A stretch of DNA of 64,000 nt from the NCBI RefSeq assembly GCF_000150955.2, contig NC_011694.1, forward strand, positions 377,227 through 441,226, read 5' to 3'. Position numbers and translations under genes: made by a program. A model generated the notes under the pieces. That model ran no database searches. It was given only the letters and a program-made list of their open reading frames with translations, and had not been told where the DNA came from. This document shows positions 10,906-22,700 of the stretch, piece after piece. The DNA is from Phaeodactylum tricornutum CCAP 1055/1 (Eukaryota > Bacillariophyta > Bacillariophyceae > Surirellales > Neidiaceae). Every line of letters begins with the position of its first letter. Positions within the stretch are counted from its first letter, which is position 1.

Positions 10906-13677
10906 ATGACAGAAGCTGTAAATTTTGTTGGCACCCTACTACATGAGTCGAACTCCCAACATTTGTCTACCATTTCGTTTTGCCCCACAATCAACTCTTC
11001 TACAGCCTATTTATATGAAGCCATGACGCGGTCGGCAACATCAAGCGCCAAATCCTCGGTGCCGGAATCGTCCACTTCCGTGCTATCGGCAGGTACCGTA
11101 GAAGGACGCGGGCACGGCGTGAAGCATACCGATTCTAGACAGCTCGTGCACGCCGAAATCCAAGCGTTTTTAGACGGTCAAGACAAAATTGGTTGGCGCT
11201 CCGAGACTCGGTCGTTTTTCACAGTTTGGATGTTTCTTACTCGTTTACCTGGCCCTTCCTGGATCGATCACCATCCAGGATACGTCATGAGGGGAATGGC
11301 CTACTTTCCTGTAGTAGGAACGTTTATAGGGGCTTTCGTATCCGTTTTTTTCGATCTAGCTGTCTGTTCTCTAAGCTTGCCTCACTTTTTGGGAGCGACC
11401 TTCTCGTTGGCGAGTTCCTTTTGGGTCACTGGGTGTTTTCACGAAGACGGGGTACGTTTTTTGCATGGTCGATGAGCGTAAGACCTTTTGCCTGAACGAG
11501 TTGCGGCTGACTTTACAAGATGTTAAATGGTTTTGTAAGGGATACCGTAGCTCCTCTCCTCTTCCTCACTGTTTTGCTCTAATATTGTCGAGCAGCTCGG
11601 CGACACGGCTGACGGTTTTGGTGGTGGGTGGTCTCGATCGCAGATTCTAACTATCATGACGGACACACGTTTGGGCACTTACGGTTGCGTGGTCCTGGTA
11701 CTTTATATCTGTACCAAGCTAGGTCTTCAAACAGTCCTCGGTGTCTCGTCCTACATTTGGATGGATTGTACAGGTGCCGGACCCGCCATGATTGTTACAC
11801 ATACTATGGCTCGTTGGGTTGCAGCAATTATGGTGCGCACTCGGAACTATGTTGAAGAAGCCGGTCCCAAACAACCATTCTATCGATTCATGATTCATGC
11901 CAAACATCTGGTTTCGTGGGCACGGGTAGGTTTTGGCTTGTGCACGTGCTTCATAGTAGCAACCATCTGCTACGGACCAGCTGTTGCCATTGCTTTACTC
12001 ACCGTCGTTGTTGGGATGGGGTACTTAGCTGGGGCCTATGGCGCATACGTACTAGGTGGTGTCATGGGGGATTTTTTGGGCGCCAGTATATGTATTACCG
12101 AGATAGTTCTGTATGCGAGCATCCTTTCCAAAGACAGTGCTAGCAAATGTCTTCGAAGTTGGCTATTCAAAGATACATGGATACAATGGAATGCCTCCTT
12201 TTGTTGGAAGGATGTTTCTGCGTTTTCCACCTGTATTACAGACACGGGGTTGAACTTTTTGGAAGACGATCGAGCATTCGCATTGGTACGGTTTACTACG
12301 GTGATTTTCCTGACGATACTATGGTCGAAATCTGTGGGATGTCCCAATGTCGTTTTGAACGACACTCTCAATTCTTTGAATGCTGAAGACGTAGTCGCGG
12401 CTACGTCCGATTTGGTACAATCCCACAGCGCAGTCGAAGAGCTACCAGGAGACTCCGATAGAGAACCGAATAGTGGAAAGAGTAAACAACACAATACTGA
12501 TTCCGTTAAAAATGGGAGTTGGATGGCTGGACAAGGTATCTTGACAAACCCTGAAGTGGGGTTTTCCACACGGTATAAGAAAGCTCGTGAATACGTTGAT
12601 TCGTTGGCCAAACCCATGGGGTCGCTCGGAACATTGGAAGACTGGGCCGCTCGGATTGCCGCTTTGCAGCGTACCCTGGTACCCAGTGTAGCCAACGTTA
12701 CATGTCTGATTTTCGCCGCTGATCACGGTATGGCCGCTGACGCCGAACAAGGAGGGGAAGGCTGTTCCTCCTATCCACAAACAGTCACTCGAAGTATTTT
12801 AGATGGTTTAAAGCGAGGCGTTGCTGGGGCTTCCGTCCTAGCCCGTGCAAATAAGGTGCACCTAAAGGTCATTGATTTAGGGGTACTTGATGCAAAACCG
12901 TTACCTGAAAACAATCATTCCATTGATGGAGTTGCCGTCTCAAAGTATAAACTACCGAACGGGACCAGAAACGCCTGCCAGTGCGCTGCCATGACGCTGG
13001 AAGAAACGAATGGCTGCATGCAAGAGGGCAAGGACGCTGTGCGGAGCTGCCATTTTCAAGGATGTCAGCTGCTGGTTTTCGGGGAAGTTGGGATCGGTAA
13101 CACGACGACATCATCGCTGTTGCTGGCAGCCATAATGGGAGGTAGCTGTAGTGCGGCGAGTGTTTGCGACGGCGGAGCTACCCTGGGGCGAGCTGTCGAC
13201 GAGGCGGCCGTCCAAAAAAAGATCGACATTGTAGAAAAGGCGCTTTCCTTTCACAGGGAGACACTGCGGACGGCGGACGTAATGAGCATACTGACGCTTG
13301 TCGGTGGGGCTGAGATAGCCGCATTGGTGGGAGCCATGCAAGAAGCGTCCAGGCTAGACGTACCTTTCTTGGTGGACGGCTTTATAGTGACGGTAGCTGC
13401 GTTAGTTGCTGTTTGTCTGAACCCGCAGTGTTGTCGTGGGATGTTATTTGCCAGCCGGTCGCCAGAGCGGGGACAATGGATAGCGTTACAGAAAATTCGA
13501 GAAATTGCCGTGGAGGGCAATCTTCCGGTCCCTGCCGAACCGGCTCTTTCGATGGGACTGCGCATGGGGGAGGGATCTGCTGCGCTCTTGGCAGTCCCAA
13601 TTGTGCAAAGTGCAACCGCAATGCTGCGAGAAATGGCAACGATTCAAGATATTTTGGGCGGTGGGGATTCGAGGTAA
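10906..13677 (+). CDS. CobS-CobT fusion: cobalamin-5'-phosphate synthase joined to NaMN:DMB phosphoribosyltransferase
   Basis: Exons are 10906..11451 and 11596..13677 with a 144-nt phase-0 intron (gtacgt...gagcag), giving 875 aa. Residues about 100-360 are CobS/CobV, a polytopic membrane enzyme joining alpha-ribazole phosphate to adenosylcobinamide-GDP. Splicing exactly rebuilds its Mg-binding motif HEDGLGDTADGF (about 179-190). Residues about 503-875 are CobT, which makes alpha-ribazole phosphate from nicotinate mononucleotide and dimethylbenzimidazole: PMGSLGTLEDWA, AADHGMAA, GEVGIGNTT (about 677) and GLRMGEGSAA with the catalytic Glu (about 837) are all present. The two steps are consecutive, so fusion makes functional sense. 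Diatoms lack de novo corrin synthesis, so salvage or remodelling of the lower ligand is the likely role. An alternative start is the ATG at 11023; no clear targeting peptide is seen. Confidence 0.9.
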
Positions 13678-14957
13678 GAGCCAGAAGGCCTATATCACAA
13701 CGGGGGGACACTTTGTTGATTGTACCCGTGTAGCCGAGGCTTGTAAATACAAAGGATAGTAAACGTGTTGGACTTGGTCGTATTTGGCACCTTTTTGGTC
13801 TAGGTAATTTTCAAATGGTAAGCTATGTCACGTCAAGGGGTCGTCTGCCGGCAAATGTCTTGTTGTGCACGCGTGAAAATACATACGATTGTCTATTGAA
13901 CAGTGGTTACAGTTCGCCCTTTTGCTCGAGTGTTCCTATCCATGGTCTGCATGTGACTGCGTCACGGGTCTCGCATCCAACACTCTTGGGTCGGCATTCT
14001 TACACTTACTAGAGTAGGTTACTGGGATGTAGTACCTTTTCATAGTGAGTGACCGTGGGTGCGTGACCTGCGATCAACTCACTGTCAACGACCGACCCGA
14101 CATAGTATGGTAGTCGCACGCCACAGGCGTATTTTTTTGGGCGACGTTGAACGAATAGATTTCGTGTTGATATCTGTCGTTCCAGATATTCTCTATGGAT
14201 CGTGATAGGACGTAGTCCCAGTAGGCGTGGTCCGTGTCGTGAGACGGTGCATGGCAGGTATCCGGTATGTCTCACCCAACCACGGTCCAATATCGAATGA
14301 CGTACGTCTTCGCACCGATGGCTGCGGACGCGCGGGTGTGTTTGAATTTACGCTGGTGGTTTTGGATCGCACCACGCCGGACGGTTTCCCGCGCCTCTAA
14401 TGTCAGAGTAGCCGTGATACAGCGGTAGGTACGGTCGGTCGAAGACGCGTGTACGTACGTGTGTACGTCCCGGATCCTCCGGTGGCCTCGGCCCTGCCGA
14501 TCGAGGAATTGTTCGTTCCGTATTGCTTGTGTGTGTGTGTGTGTAGTGTAGTATAGTGTAGTGTAGGTAGGTGGGAGCGACGGCTTGCACTCCGATGGAA
14601 CGATATCCTTGGACGACCAAAAAGTCTCGTTCATCAATCCGGTTCATCTAGTCAATCTCTGTCCCGTCATCTTGGACATCTTTTGCATTTCGTTTATTCG
14701 GGTGAAACGTAGATCGATCCTCACAGGACCTAAAGCAGTACCGGTAGCACCAAATTAGCAGGAGCAGTTGGAGTACCCTTAGCAGTACCAACGTTGGCGT
14801 ACGCATTGGCTTGTTTTGGTCGACCCGTCCTTGTCGTTGCAACAACTACCACTACTACAACAACAGCTATTCCAAGAACTACCCAATACTACTTCTACTG
14901 TTACTCCTGCTAGTCCAAGTACTACTAGTACAGACAAACAAGCATCTACCAACTACC
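13678..14957. other. Intergenic region and 5' leader of the plastid-protein gene
   Basis: No supported gene. It holds a GT microsatellite near 14528-14545, followed by imperfect gtgta/gtata units to about 14570. Just before the next ATG lies a stretch of ACT/ACA/CAA-like triplets (about 14835-14945) that looks like a 5' leader. Open frames on the minus strand at 14.0-14.65 kb have low-complexity translations and no domain. Confidence 0.5.
14528..14570. repeat. GT microsatellite with degenerate GTGTA tail
   Basis: A run of about eight TG units is followed by agtgtagtatagtgtagtg. It is a simple-sequence repeat in non-coding DNA. Confidence 0.9.
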
Positions 14958-17900
14958 ATGCGATTCAGCCGGGCGACACTCGTCGCCTTGCTGGTGGGCA
15001 GCTCCGTTCCGGGGACTCCTTGGGAGTCCGTGTCGGCCTTTGTGATTCCAAAGTCCCCGTTGCCCCGCACGGGTCCTCACCGAAGCATTTTAACAACGGG
15101 ACAGTTGCGGTCACAGTCACGCTGGATCCCCCACCCGCACGGCGCCAGTCGGACGCCCCAAGCGCGTCCCGTGACACCAACCACCTGGCGATTGTACGCC
15201 AACAACGACAGTAACAACAACAAACTGCAGGGCGACATTCAAGCGGCCGAAGACGAGCTTCGTGCCATTGAAGAAGAAATCCGCAAGGCTCAAGAATCGG
15301 CCAAGAGTGGCCCAGCCGCGACGCGGCAGACAAGGACCAATCGAAGCCAAAGTCAACGGAACCCAAAGCCGACAACACTGTCTTGGCTGGAACGGGACTC
15401 TTTCTTCCACTCGTTACTGTCGCCGCCAGTCGCTTCGTTGTCGCCCAAAAGGAACGTCGGGAAGAAGCCGAAGAGCAAGCGCGGCTCGAAAAAGAACAGG
15501 AATTGCGAGCGAAGCAGCTGGCGGCGGCCCAGGCGGGAGCCGGAGCCGGACCCATTGCCGTGGTACGTATGCCACCACACCATGGCTTAATCGGCGTATC
15601 ACTGTGTTTCCATTCGTTATTGGTCAACCACCCGTTGGATCTCACCCCTTTTATTTCCTTTGGTTCTTTTTGATGTCGTAGCCCGGAGCCTTGGCGGCGT
15701 TGGCGTTGGGGGGTATGTTCTTGTTCAGTCAAGGAGTCAGCCAGGACGCGGCTACCCAAACCGTGGCAGGGAGCACAAGCGGCGGGCCGACTTCTAAAGA
15801 AGTCGTCGTAGCACAGGCCAATAAACTTTTACCCCCGCCGCCATCCGCCGATCTCTCCAAGACGGCTCAGGCCCTGGTCCAACAACAAACACCACTGTTG
15901 GCCAAAGGAGGCGTAGCCATCAGCCCCACCGACGACAACAGACTCCAAATCCTGCAAGAGAATGCCAAGGCTGCTCAAGCCAAACTCGACGCTCTGAAGT
16001 CCCAACAGCAAACCGCACAGGAAGAAGCCAAGAAACAGGAGGCTAAAGCCGAGGAGGCCAGAATTAAGGAGCGGGAAAAGGAGGAGGCCAAGCTGGCCGC
16101 CGAAGCTAAAGCCGAAGAAGCCAGAATCAAGGCAGAAGAAAAGAAAGAAGAGGCCAGGCTTGCTGCGGAAGCTAAAGCCGAAGAAGCCAGGATCAAGGCG
16201 GAGGAAAAGAAGGAAGAGGCTAAGCGAGCCGCCGAAGAGGCCAGAATCAAGGCGGAAGAAAAGAAGGAAGAGGCCAGGCTGGCCGCCGAGGCAAAGGCCG
16301 AAGAAGCCAGAGTCAAGGCGGAAGAAAAGAAAGAAGAGGCCAGGCTCGCCGCGGAAGCCAAAGCTGAACAAGCCAAGATCAAGGAGGAGGAAACCAAGAT
16401 GGCCGCGCCGATAAAGTCCGACGAAAGCAAGGTAGAGGAAAAGAAGGACGATGCCAAGGTCAGCGTGGCAGCTAAAGCCGACGAAAGCAAGCTAGAGGAA
16501 AAGAAGGAGGATTCTAAGTTCAAACTGACAGCCAAAACTGACGAAAGCAAGGTAGAGGAAAAGAAGGAGGATTCTAAGGTCACCGTAACAGCAAAAACCG
16601 ACGAGGCCAAGACTAAGGCTGAGGAAAAGAAGGAGGAGGATTCCAAAGTCGCCGTGCCAGCAAAAGCCGACGACGCCAAGACTAAGTCTGGTGGAACGAA
16701 GGACGATGCTAAGGTCTCCGTGCCAGCAAAAGCCGATGATCTAATGACAAAAATGGAGGAAAAGAAGGAGGAGGCCGCACTTGTCATGACGGGAAAAGTC
16801 GACGAGGTCAAGAACAAGTTAGAGGAAGTACAGGGTGCTGTCCAGGAAAAGGACCCAGGCAAAACCAAGGTGGAGGTTAAGAAGGAAGATGCGCAGGTTG
16901 GTAATAAAGAGAAGGAAGCAGGCAAGGAGGAAGCACCGCCTGCTCTTGAAGAAATTAAGAATGCTTTCGAAGAAAAGAAGGATGTAGCTAAGGCTGCCAT
17001 TGAGGAAAAGACGGAGGAAATCAAAGCATCCCTCTTGGAGACAAAGGAGAAAGTCACGGCTGTCATTGAGGAACAGAAACAGGGTGACAATCAAGAGAAG
17101 GAGGAAACGGCATCATTGGAGTCATTCGTTAAGGAGGGGCGTTTTGCGGCTGCCATACAGTCCACGGCTGGGACGGGGGATTTACAGACTGGACTTGTAG
17201 TGGCGGGTGTTGTGACTGTTGCAGGTTTGGCAGGGTTTGCTGCTTTGCAAAAGGAAGACGTTGTTTCATCTGACCGTCAGCCTAACTACTCAGGTGCGCC
17301 GCCAAAACCCAAGAAAGATAGCGGGTCTGCGAACGCTCAGGGAATGAAAAAACCTCCCCGCAATTCCTATTTACCTGGTGCAAAGCCTTTTCGTCCAGCC
17401 TCGCCTCCCGCTAGCGACTCCTACTTAGATAAACTGGCTTCAGGCCGGCCAATGCAAAGTTTCTCGTCGCCAACGACAGCGCCTACCCCAATGCCCGCCC
17501 CAAAAGTGGCTCCAGCGGCGGTGAAGTCCGTCGAAAGAATTGAGCAAGTCGTAGTAACAAAAACCCCGCGATCTCCTAGTGTCGACGATGGTAGCATCTC
17601 CAGAGACTCAGAAAGCGCACCACCGCAGATGGCTCCCAGAGAGACGTTTCCACCTGCCCCGACCAGCGTACCGAAAAGCTACATGCCAAAGGCGAATTGG
17701 AAGACTTCGGGTGCCAGTTCCTCCTCATCGAGTTCAGTAAGCAGCTCATACGTGGAAAGACTCGCTTCCAGTCGCCCAATGCAAAGTTTCTCGTCCCCAG
17801 CAACAGCGCCTGTCCCTATGCCTGCACCGGAAGTAGCATCGAGCTCTTTTGAAGCGAATCAGGAATCTGAAAAGATGGGACCACCGTCTTTACCTCCTAG

Positions 17901-18081
17901 CAATGACAATGATTTCAGAGACTCTTTGAACGGGCCGCCTCAGATGGCTCCAGGAGAAGCTTTACCATCAGCTCCAACAAATACGCCAAAAAGCTATATG
18001 CCTAAGTCAAACTGGAAGACTTCGGACAGCAGTTCCTCTCGTCCAGCGAAAGGAAGTTCGTATTTGGACCGACTTGAATAG
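14958..18081 (+). CDS. Plastid-targeted membrane protein with Lys/Glu/Ala repeats and SYLDxL/NWKTS motifs
   Basis: The ATG at 14958 opens a signal peptide (MRFSRATLVALLVGSSVPG) ending at VSA|FVIPKS, the diatom bipartite plastid-import motif with Phe at the cleavage site. A short coiled coil follows (AAEDELRAIEEEIRKAQE). The frame must then shift from this frame to the one two bases later around 15300-15330 to continue into a membrane helix (VLAGTGLFLPLVTVAASRF). An intron at 15563-15681 (gtacgt...tcgtag) joins it to PGALAALALGGMFLF. Then come about 15 units of a KAEEKKEEARLAAEA-type repeat, a third hydrophobic segment (GLVVAGVVTVAGLAGFAAL), and a disordered C-terminus with repeated SYLDKLASGRPMQSFSSP, PPQMAP and KSYMPKxNWKTS units. 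Its function is unknown; a thylakoid or pyrenoid scaffold is only a guess. Confidence 0.7.
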
Positions 18082-18734
18082 GTTGTGGAAGGTTTCATGT
18101 GAAACCCTGCAACTCGGAGGATTCGAATCCATCTTTTTTAATCGCTATAGAAAAAATCGGAATGGTGCTGTCACCCTGATGCTGAAGTAATGTTATATTG
18201 TTCGCCCGACGACTAAAGAGCTTCTCTGGAAAAAGAATGGTACTTTTGTGACTTTATCGATTTACATAAAGGCTTGTGCGAGGCGTAGAATCAAATAAAA
18301 GACGTCGCCTTGACTCGTCATGAAAACGAGCTTCACGAATGCTTGGATACCTTGCAAGATTTCATTTTAAACATGTGAAGCTCAAATGAATGTTACTGTA
18401 GGATGATAAGCTAACTGTAAGTCAGATCATGCATGGTAGCCGGCACGGTTGACTTATACAATCATGCGGAGGGAAGCTGCCATGAAGAAGGTGAAAGTTG
18501 CTTTATTGTATGCTCCTCTACATGTGGATGGTTTCGATCTACAGTGATACGCGGTTTGCATGGTGTGTCCAAAAAGTATGGCGATGTAATTCAAGATGGT
18601 TGTGTTGCATAACAATACGGCCTCGTCAAGCCGTGTCTACACAATAGACTCTTCCTTTGGTGTCGATTACCTCTATTCAAACGCAAAGCGGAAGTTCTCT
18701 TCTTCCGAATTTTAATTTGGTTCAGTGCTAGTAT
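18082..18734. other. Intergenic region (convergent 3' flanks)
   Basis: This is the 3' flank of the plastid-protein gene and of eS28. No coding frame is supported. A tRNA B-box-like string near 18118 (gattcgaatcc) has no matching tRNA fold around it. Confidence 0.5.
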
Positions 18735-19169
18735 TTATCGAAGACGACGGGCTTCTCGCTCCCATTCGAGCAAACAAAGAATATCGCCTTCCCGGACCGG
18801 CCCCTTTACGTTACGAACAATCGAGCGGCCAGCTCCTTCGGCGTCCATAAATTCGACACGAACTTGAGTCACATTTCCAGTATTTCCGGTGCGACCAAGC
18901 ACACGGTTAACCTTGGCAAGTTTCACGGGTTGATCCTATGACAAGCAAAACGAAAGTGTAGTAGAGCGGTAAGTTACACGTAGACTCACGTAGAAACAGT
19001 ACTACCGGGAAGTTTGCCGTTCATTGCTCCGTCCCAAAAGCAAGGCGTCCAATGTTTCGACATTCCGAGCCAGTCTTTAACGCCGTAGACCGGTAAATTA
19101 AAGTAGAGCAGGCCAGTAGTGCAACACAGATGCATCCGAATTGAAAGACAAGGAGAAGGAACGTACCAT
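18735..19169 (-). CDS. RPS28: 40S ribosomal protein eS28 (RPS28), start codon alone in exon 1
   Basis: The coding part of exon 1 is only the ATG at 19169-19167. A 231-nt intron (gtacgt...catag, 19166-18936) leads to exon 2 at 18935-18735. The spliced protein is 67 aa and begins [18 protein letters not shown], followed by the family blocks [25 protein letters not shown] and the C-terminal EREARRLR. eS28 is a small-subunit protein near the mRNA exit channel. The length matches the family, and the splice sites restore the expected N-terminus exactly. There is a two-residue Gly-Ala insertion in DAEGAGRS. Confidence 0.95.
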
Positions 19170-19730
19170 TGTGAACTTTGCTCGAACTGTAAAAAAAGAT
19201 GTGTCCTAATGATGTGAAGGTGATTGATCGAAGGGAGCGCAGTTTCGCTCTGCTGCGAAAAAGACCTAGTCAAGGGCTGATATACGGTAAAGCATAGTAG
19301 TTGTCCGTGCTATTTTTACCAGCTTTGTCATTTCGAGCTCTAGCTAGCAAGAGAGTTCCATGATTTTTTTCAAGAGCTGACTAATGGAAAAGATAGATAT
19401 CAGACAGCACTTATTTATGACTTATGACAAATTTAACCATTTTTTAGGAACTCACTGTCACTTTTTCTATATATTGCGTTCCCGCAGCGAAATAGTCATG
19501 AGAAGGATTCTGACAGTGAAATTGATGATATCACCTGATGTAGTTGGACTTTCAGATGACACTTGGGATGTGCAAACCCTACACTAATTAACTGTAATGT
19601 GAGAAGTTTGTCTGTTTCGGAAATGGATAGGATGGCTGGCTCTACGTGACATACTCGCAAAAAGTATATAATGCATATCACTAAATTATTCGTATGCTAA
19701 CATAAACGCATTTCTTTTCGTCTTTTCTGT
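19170..19730. other. Intergenic region between eS28 and the giant repeat gene
   Basis: This is the upstream flank of eS28 and the 3' flank of the giant gene, both on the minus strand. It is AT-rich with only short unsupported frames. Confidence 0.5.
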
Positions 19731-22700
19731 CTAAAGTAGCAAGCTTCCGCCATCGTACAACTGCGTCAAACTTCGGGTGACGCCAACTAGAAGAGCCACC
19801 TCTGTGAAAGTGGTTCCTGATCCCGAAGTGTCAACTGAAACAATGGTATTCAGCCCTTGGGCAGTTGTCTGGACGAAATTTGTTATGTCTGAGAAAACTG
19901 GATCGAAACGCGGCATAAATAAGGCAAAGAGATCCAATACATCAACATCCGGAGAAATTGTATTGAAAGCATTGATCGTGTCTCGACCGTTTAGATCACC
20001 CGGCATGTAGACAAAGACATCTGGACCGGCTGATGCCACAAGAGTGTCAGCTCCCATTCCACCGCGAACGCGATCTGCTCCCCCAGCTGTTCGCAAAACG
20101 TCTGCGAAGGGAGAACCGATGATGAAATCATTGCCTAGGGTCCCATTAAACGTAATTCCTGACATGTTCGAAGTGAAGTTAGCAAGCATTCCAGGCGTGG
20201 TGGCGTTCCGCACGACCAGGCGGAAACTGTCTATCACTCCAGGGGAAAGACGTTGCGTACCGTCCAAAGAAAATGCTTCAACAGCAACTCGCAATGGAGG
20301 CACTGTAAAGCCGTTTGGACCGAGTGCCAGTTTCAAGTTGTTTGCTTGCATCTCTGTTCCAGTAAATGTAAACCCGCCAGATATGGCTTCGACTTGACCT
20401 CCTCTCTGCGGAAGCAAGTATACACCTTCTGGAACGTTGCTAAAAACGAGCTGAATCAACTCTGCCGGAAGCTCACCCGGAAAGTCACCTCGCGTGTCTG
20501 ACATTCTTACATTCAAGATCAAGTCACGGACAGTAACACCCGGTCCGAGATCGTCCACATCTTCAACAAGAATCAAGAACATATCAGCCACTGGTGCAAT
20601 ATCGACCATAAATAATGTGGAAGATGAATTAACATCGCCATTGGAAGACTCGATGGTAAAGGAAGTTAGATTCATGGTAATCGTGCCTGCAAAATTTGGC
20701 GGAGGCGTGTATCGTAGACTTGGTAGACTTGCAACCGGGATGGTCCAGGATTGGTCACCATTGTTTGAACCTGTGCTAAACAAAGAGTTCGGGGGTACGT
20801 TTGAAATGACTGCTGACAATATTTCGGCTCCATTGTCAAATACTGTATCGGCAAGCATGGAAGACAATCCAAGTAAGTCGAATTCTGTGTCTTCCTGGCC
20901 GAGAATGGTCATCATTGGTACCGTGATAAGGGGGGCATCTGCATCCGCCACGACAGATACCTCAAACGTGAAGAATGCACTATTCATACGGTCTGGGTCA
21001 GCCAGGTCGTCCGTTGGTTCCACAGATGTAGACACCACAGAAACTGGAAATTGACCATGAAAATTTGGCGGTGGAAGAACTTGAAGTCCCGGTACATCAC
21101 CTGTGGGAACACGCTGAAACCCGACAACGCTAAAGTTTCCAATCATTGCGTCACTGTCCAATAAAGTAACCAAGTCATAGCTTCCAAGGAGTGTGGCACC
21201 TCCTGAAACATTGAGGTATGTGAAATTGCCGACAATCTCACTCCCGTCAATGTCTGTTGTACCAACAATAAGGTTGAGACCTATGGGTGTATCTTCCGTT
21301 CCGGTCGGTGGGGAAGCAGAAATGCTCGGAATGTCCGCCACTGGATCAACAGTGATCTGCAACTGGAAAGGCCCAGTCGAATTCCTCAAAAGTGATACAG
21401 GATTCAGTGCAATTCCCTCAGCGGTAACGTTAAAAACTCCTGAAAAATCCGGTGGCGCGGTAATGAATACCAGCCCGCTATCAATTGCAGCTTGAGTAGT
21501 GACAAATGTGTTTGTAACAGGGTTGAACGTGCCGCCAGTAAAAGTGGCTCCTGGTGGGATATCTGAAATCACCAAGGAGATTACAGGAGTGGTAGGATCC
21601 AGAGGATCGACCGTCGCGTTGATGCTGAAAAATATCGATCCGTCTTCGTTCCCTTGGGATGGGCCGACATCAATAAATGGAGCCAAAGGTAAAACGTCAG
21701 TTCCGTTTCCTGGGCTACCTGATGCCGAGACATTGTAGACGAAATTTATCGAGTTTCTTGCCCGATCTCCATCATCAACAGCGACCGAGGTCAGAGTAAA
21801 ATCAATGCTTCCATTTACTGCAGCTGATGACCGGATGTAGATTGTGTTGTTGACCGTGGCAGTCAAATCAGACTCAGTAAGAACCCAGCTTTGGCTATCA
21901 CCAGCCACTCCAATTGGTGTCCCGCCGGCGTTTGTTACAGCGAAGTCGGAGATACCCACTCTTCCGACAGCTTGTATGATGTAATACACTTCCTCAGAAA
22001 GATTTCTTAAGAGTGCAATATCAGTGTCCGTCGACACTCCGCCGATAGTAATTGGAATTGGATCACCGGCGATACCACTTATTGCCGTGGAACTGACCGA
22101 GACGGTCGGAACGTCGGCCGTTCCAGTAATGCTCACGAGAAGATTGCCAGACTCCGTGGTGTTGACGGTAATGTTTGAACCATCACTAAAAGTTGCTAAA
22201 TCCTCGACCGTAGCAGTCACCGGGAGAGTGAAGTCAATGTTGCTGTCCAGAAACAGAGAACCGTCCAACTCCACCGTTGCAACATCGTCGGGAAGGATTG
22301 TAATGATTCCAGATCCGTCAAAGGTAAATATCCCTCGCAGAAGGTTGTTATCAATAAGGGCCTGGATTGTGGTAGAGTTGAGATCTGCGGCTCGCTGATT
22401 GATTTGGGCCCCAGCCAAAAGATTTGTTAAATCAACCGTAAAAAGTGTGGCGCTCTCGGAGTCAGGATCAGCGAGATTATAATTCAACAAGCTGCCAAAT
22501 CGAACTGGCGTTCCGCTCTCTGCCGCGCCCTCCGTGGTAGCTTCTCCTAGGCCCCAGGAGGAAAATCCATCTGCTTGTGCTCCTGTAATCTGAGGTTGCA
22601 CGTCAATCCTCAATATCCAGAAATCGGAGACTGTCTGATTCGCGTCCTTCTCTTGTGAGGTCGTTCGCAGTGTCAACGTATTGTTGTATGGGTCGCTTCC

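Noticed and set aside
12036-12695. 219-codon minus-strand frame
   Set aside because: It is a shadow of the CobS-CobT gene, which has catalytic motifs.
15829-17090. Minus-strand frames over the Lys/Glu/Ala repeats
   Set aside because: Antisense of GAA/GAG/AAG/GCC codons gives Phe/Leu/Ser runs. The plus strand has the real protein.
18115-18130. tRNA B-box-like gattcgaatcc
   Set aside because: There is no acceptor stem, anticodon arm or A box at the right distance.
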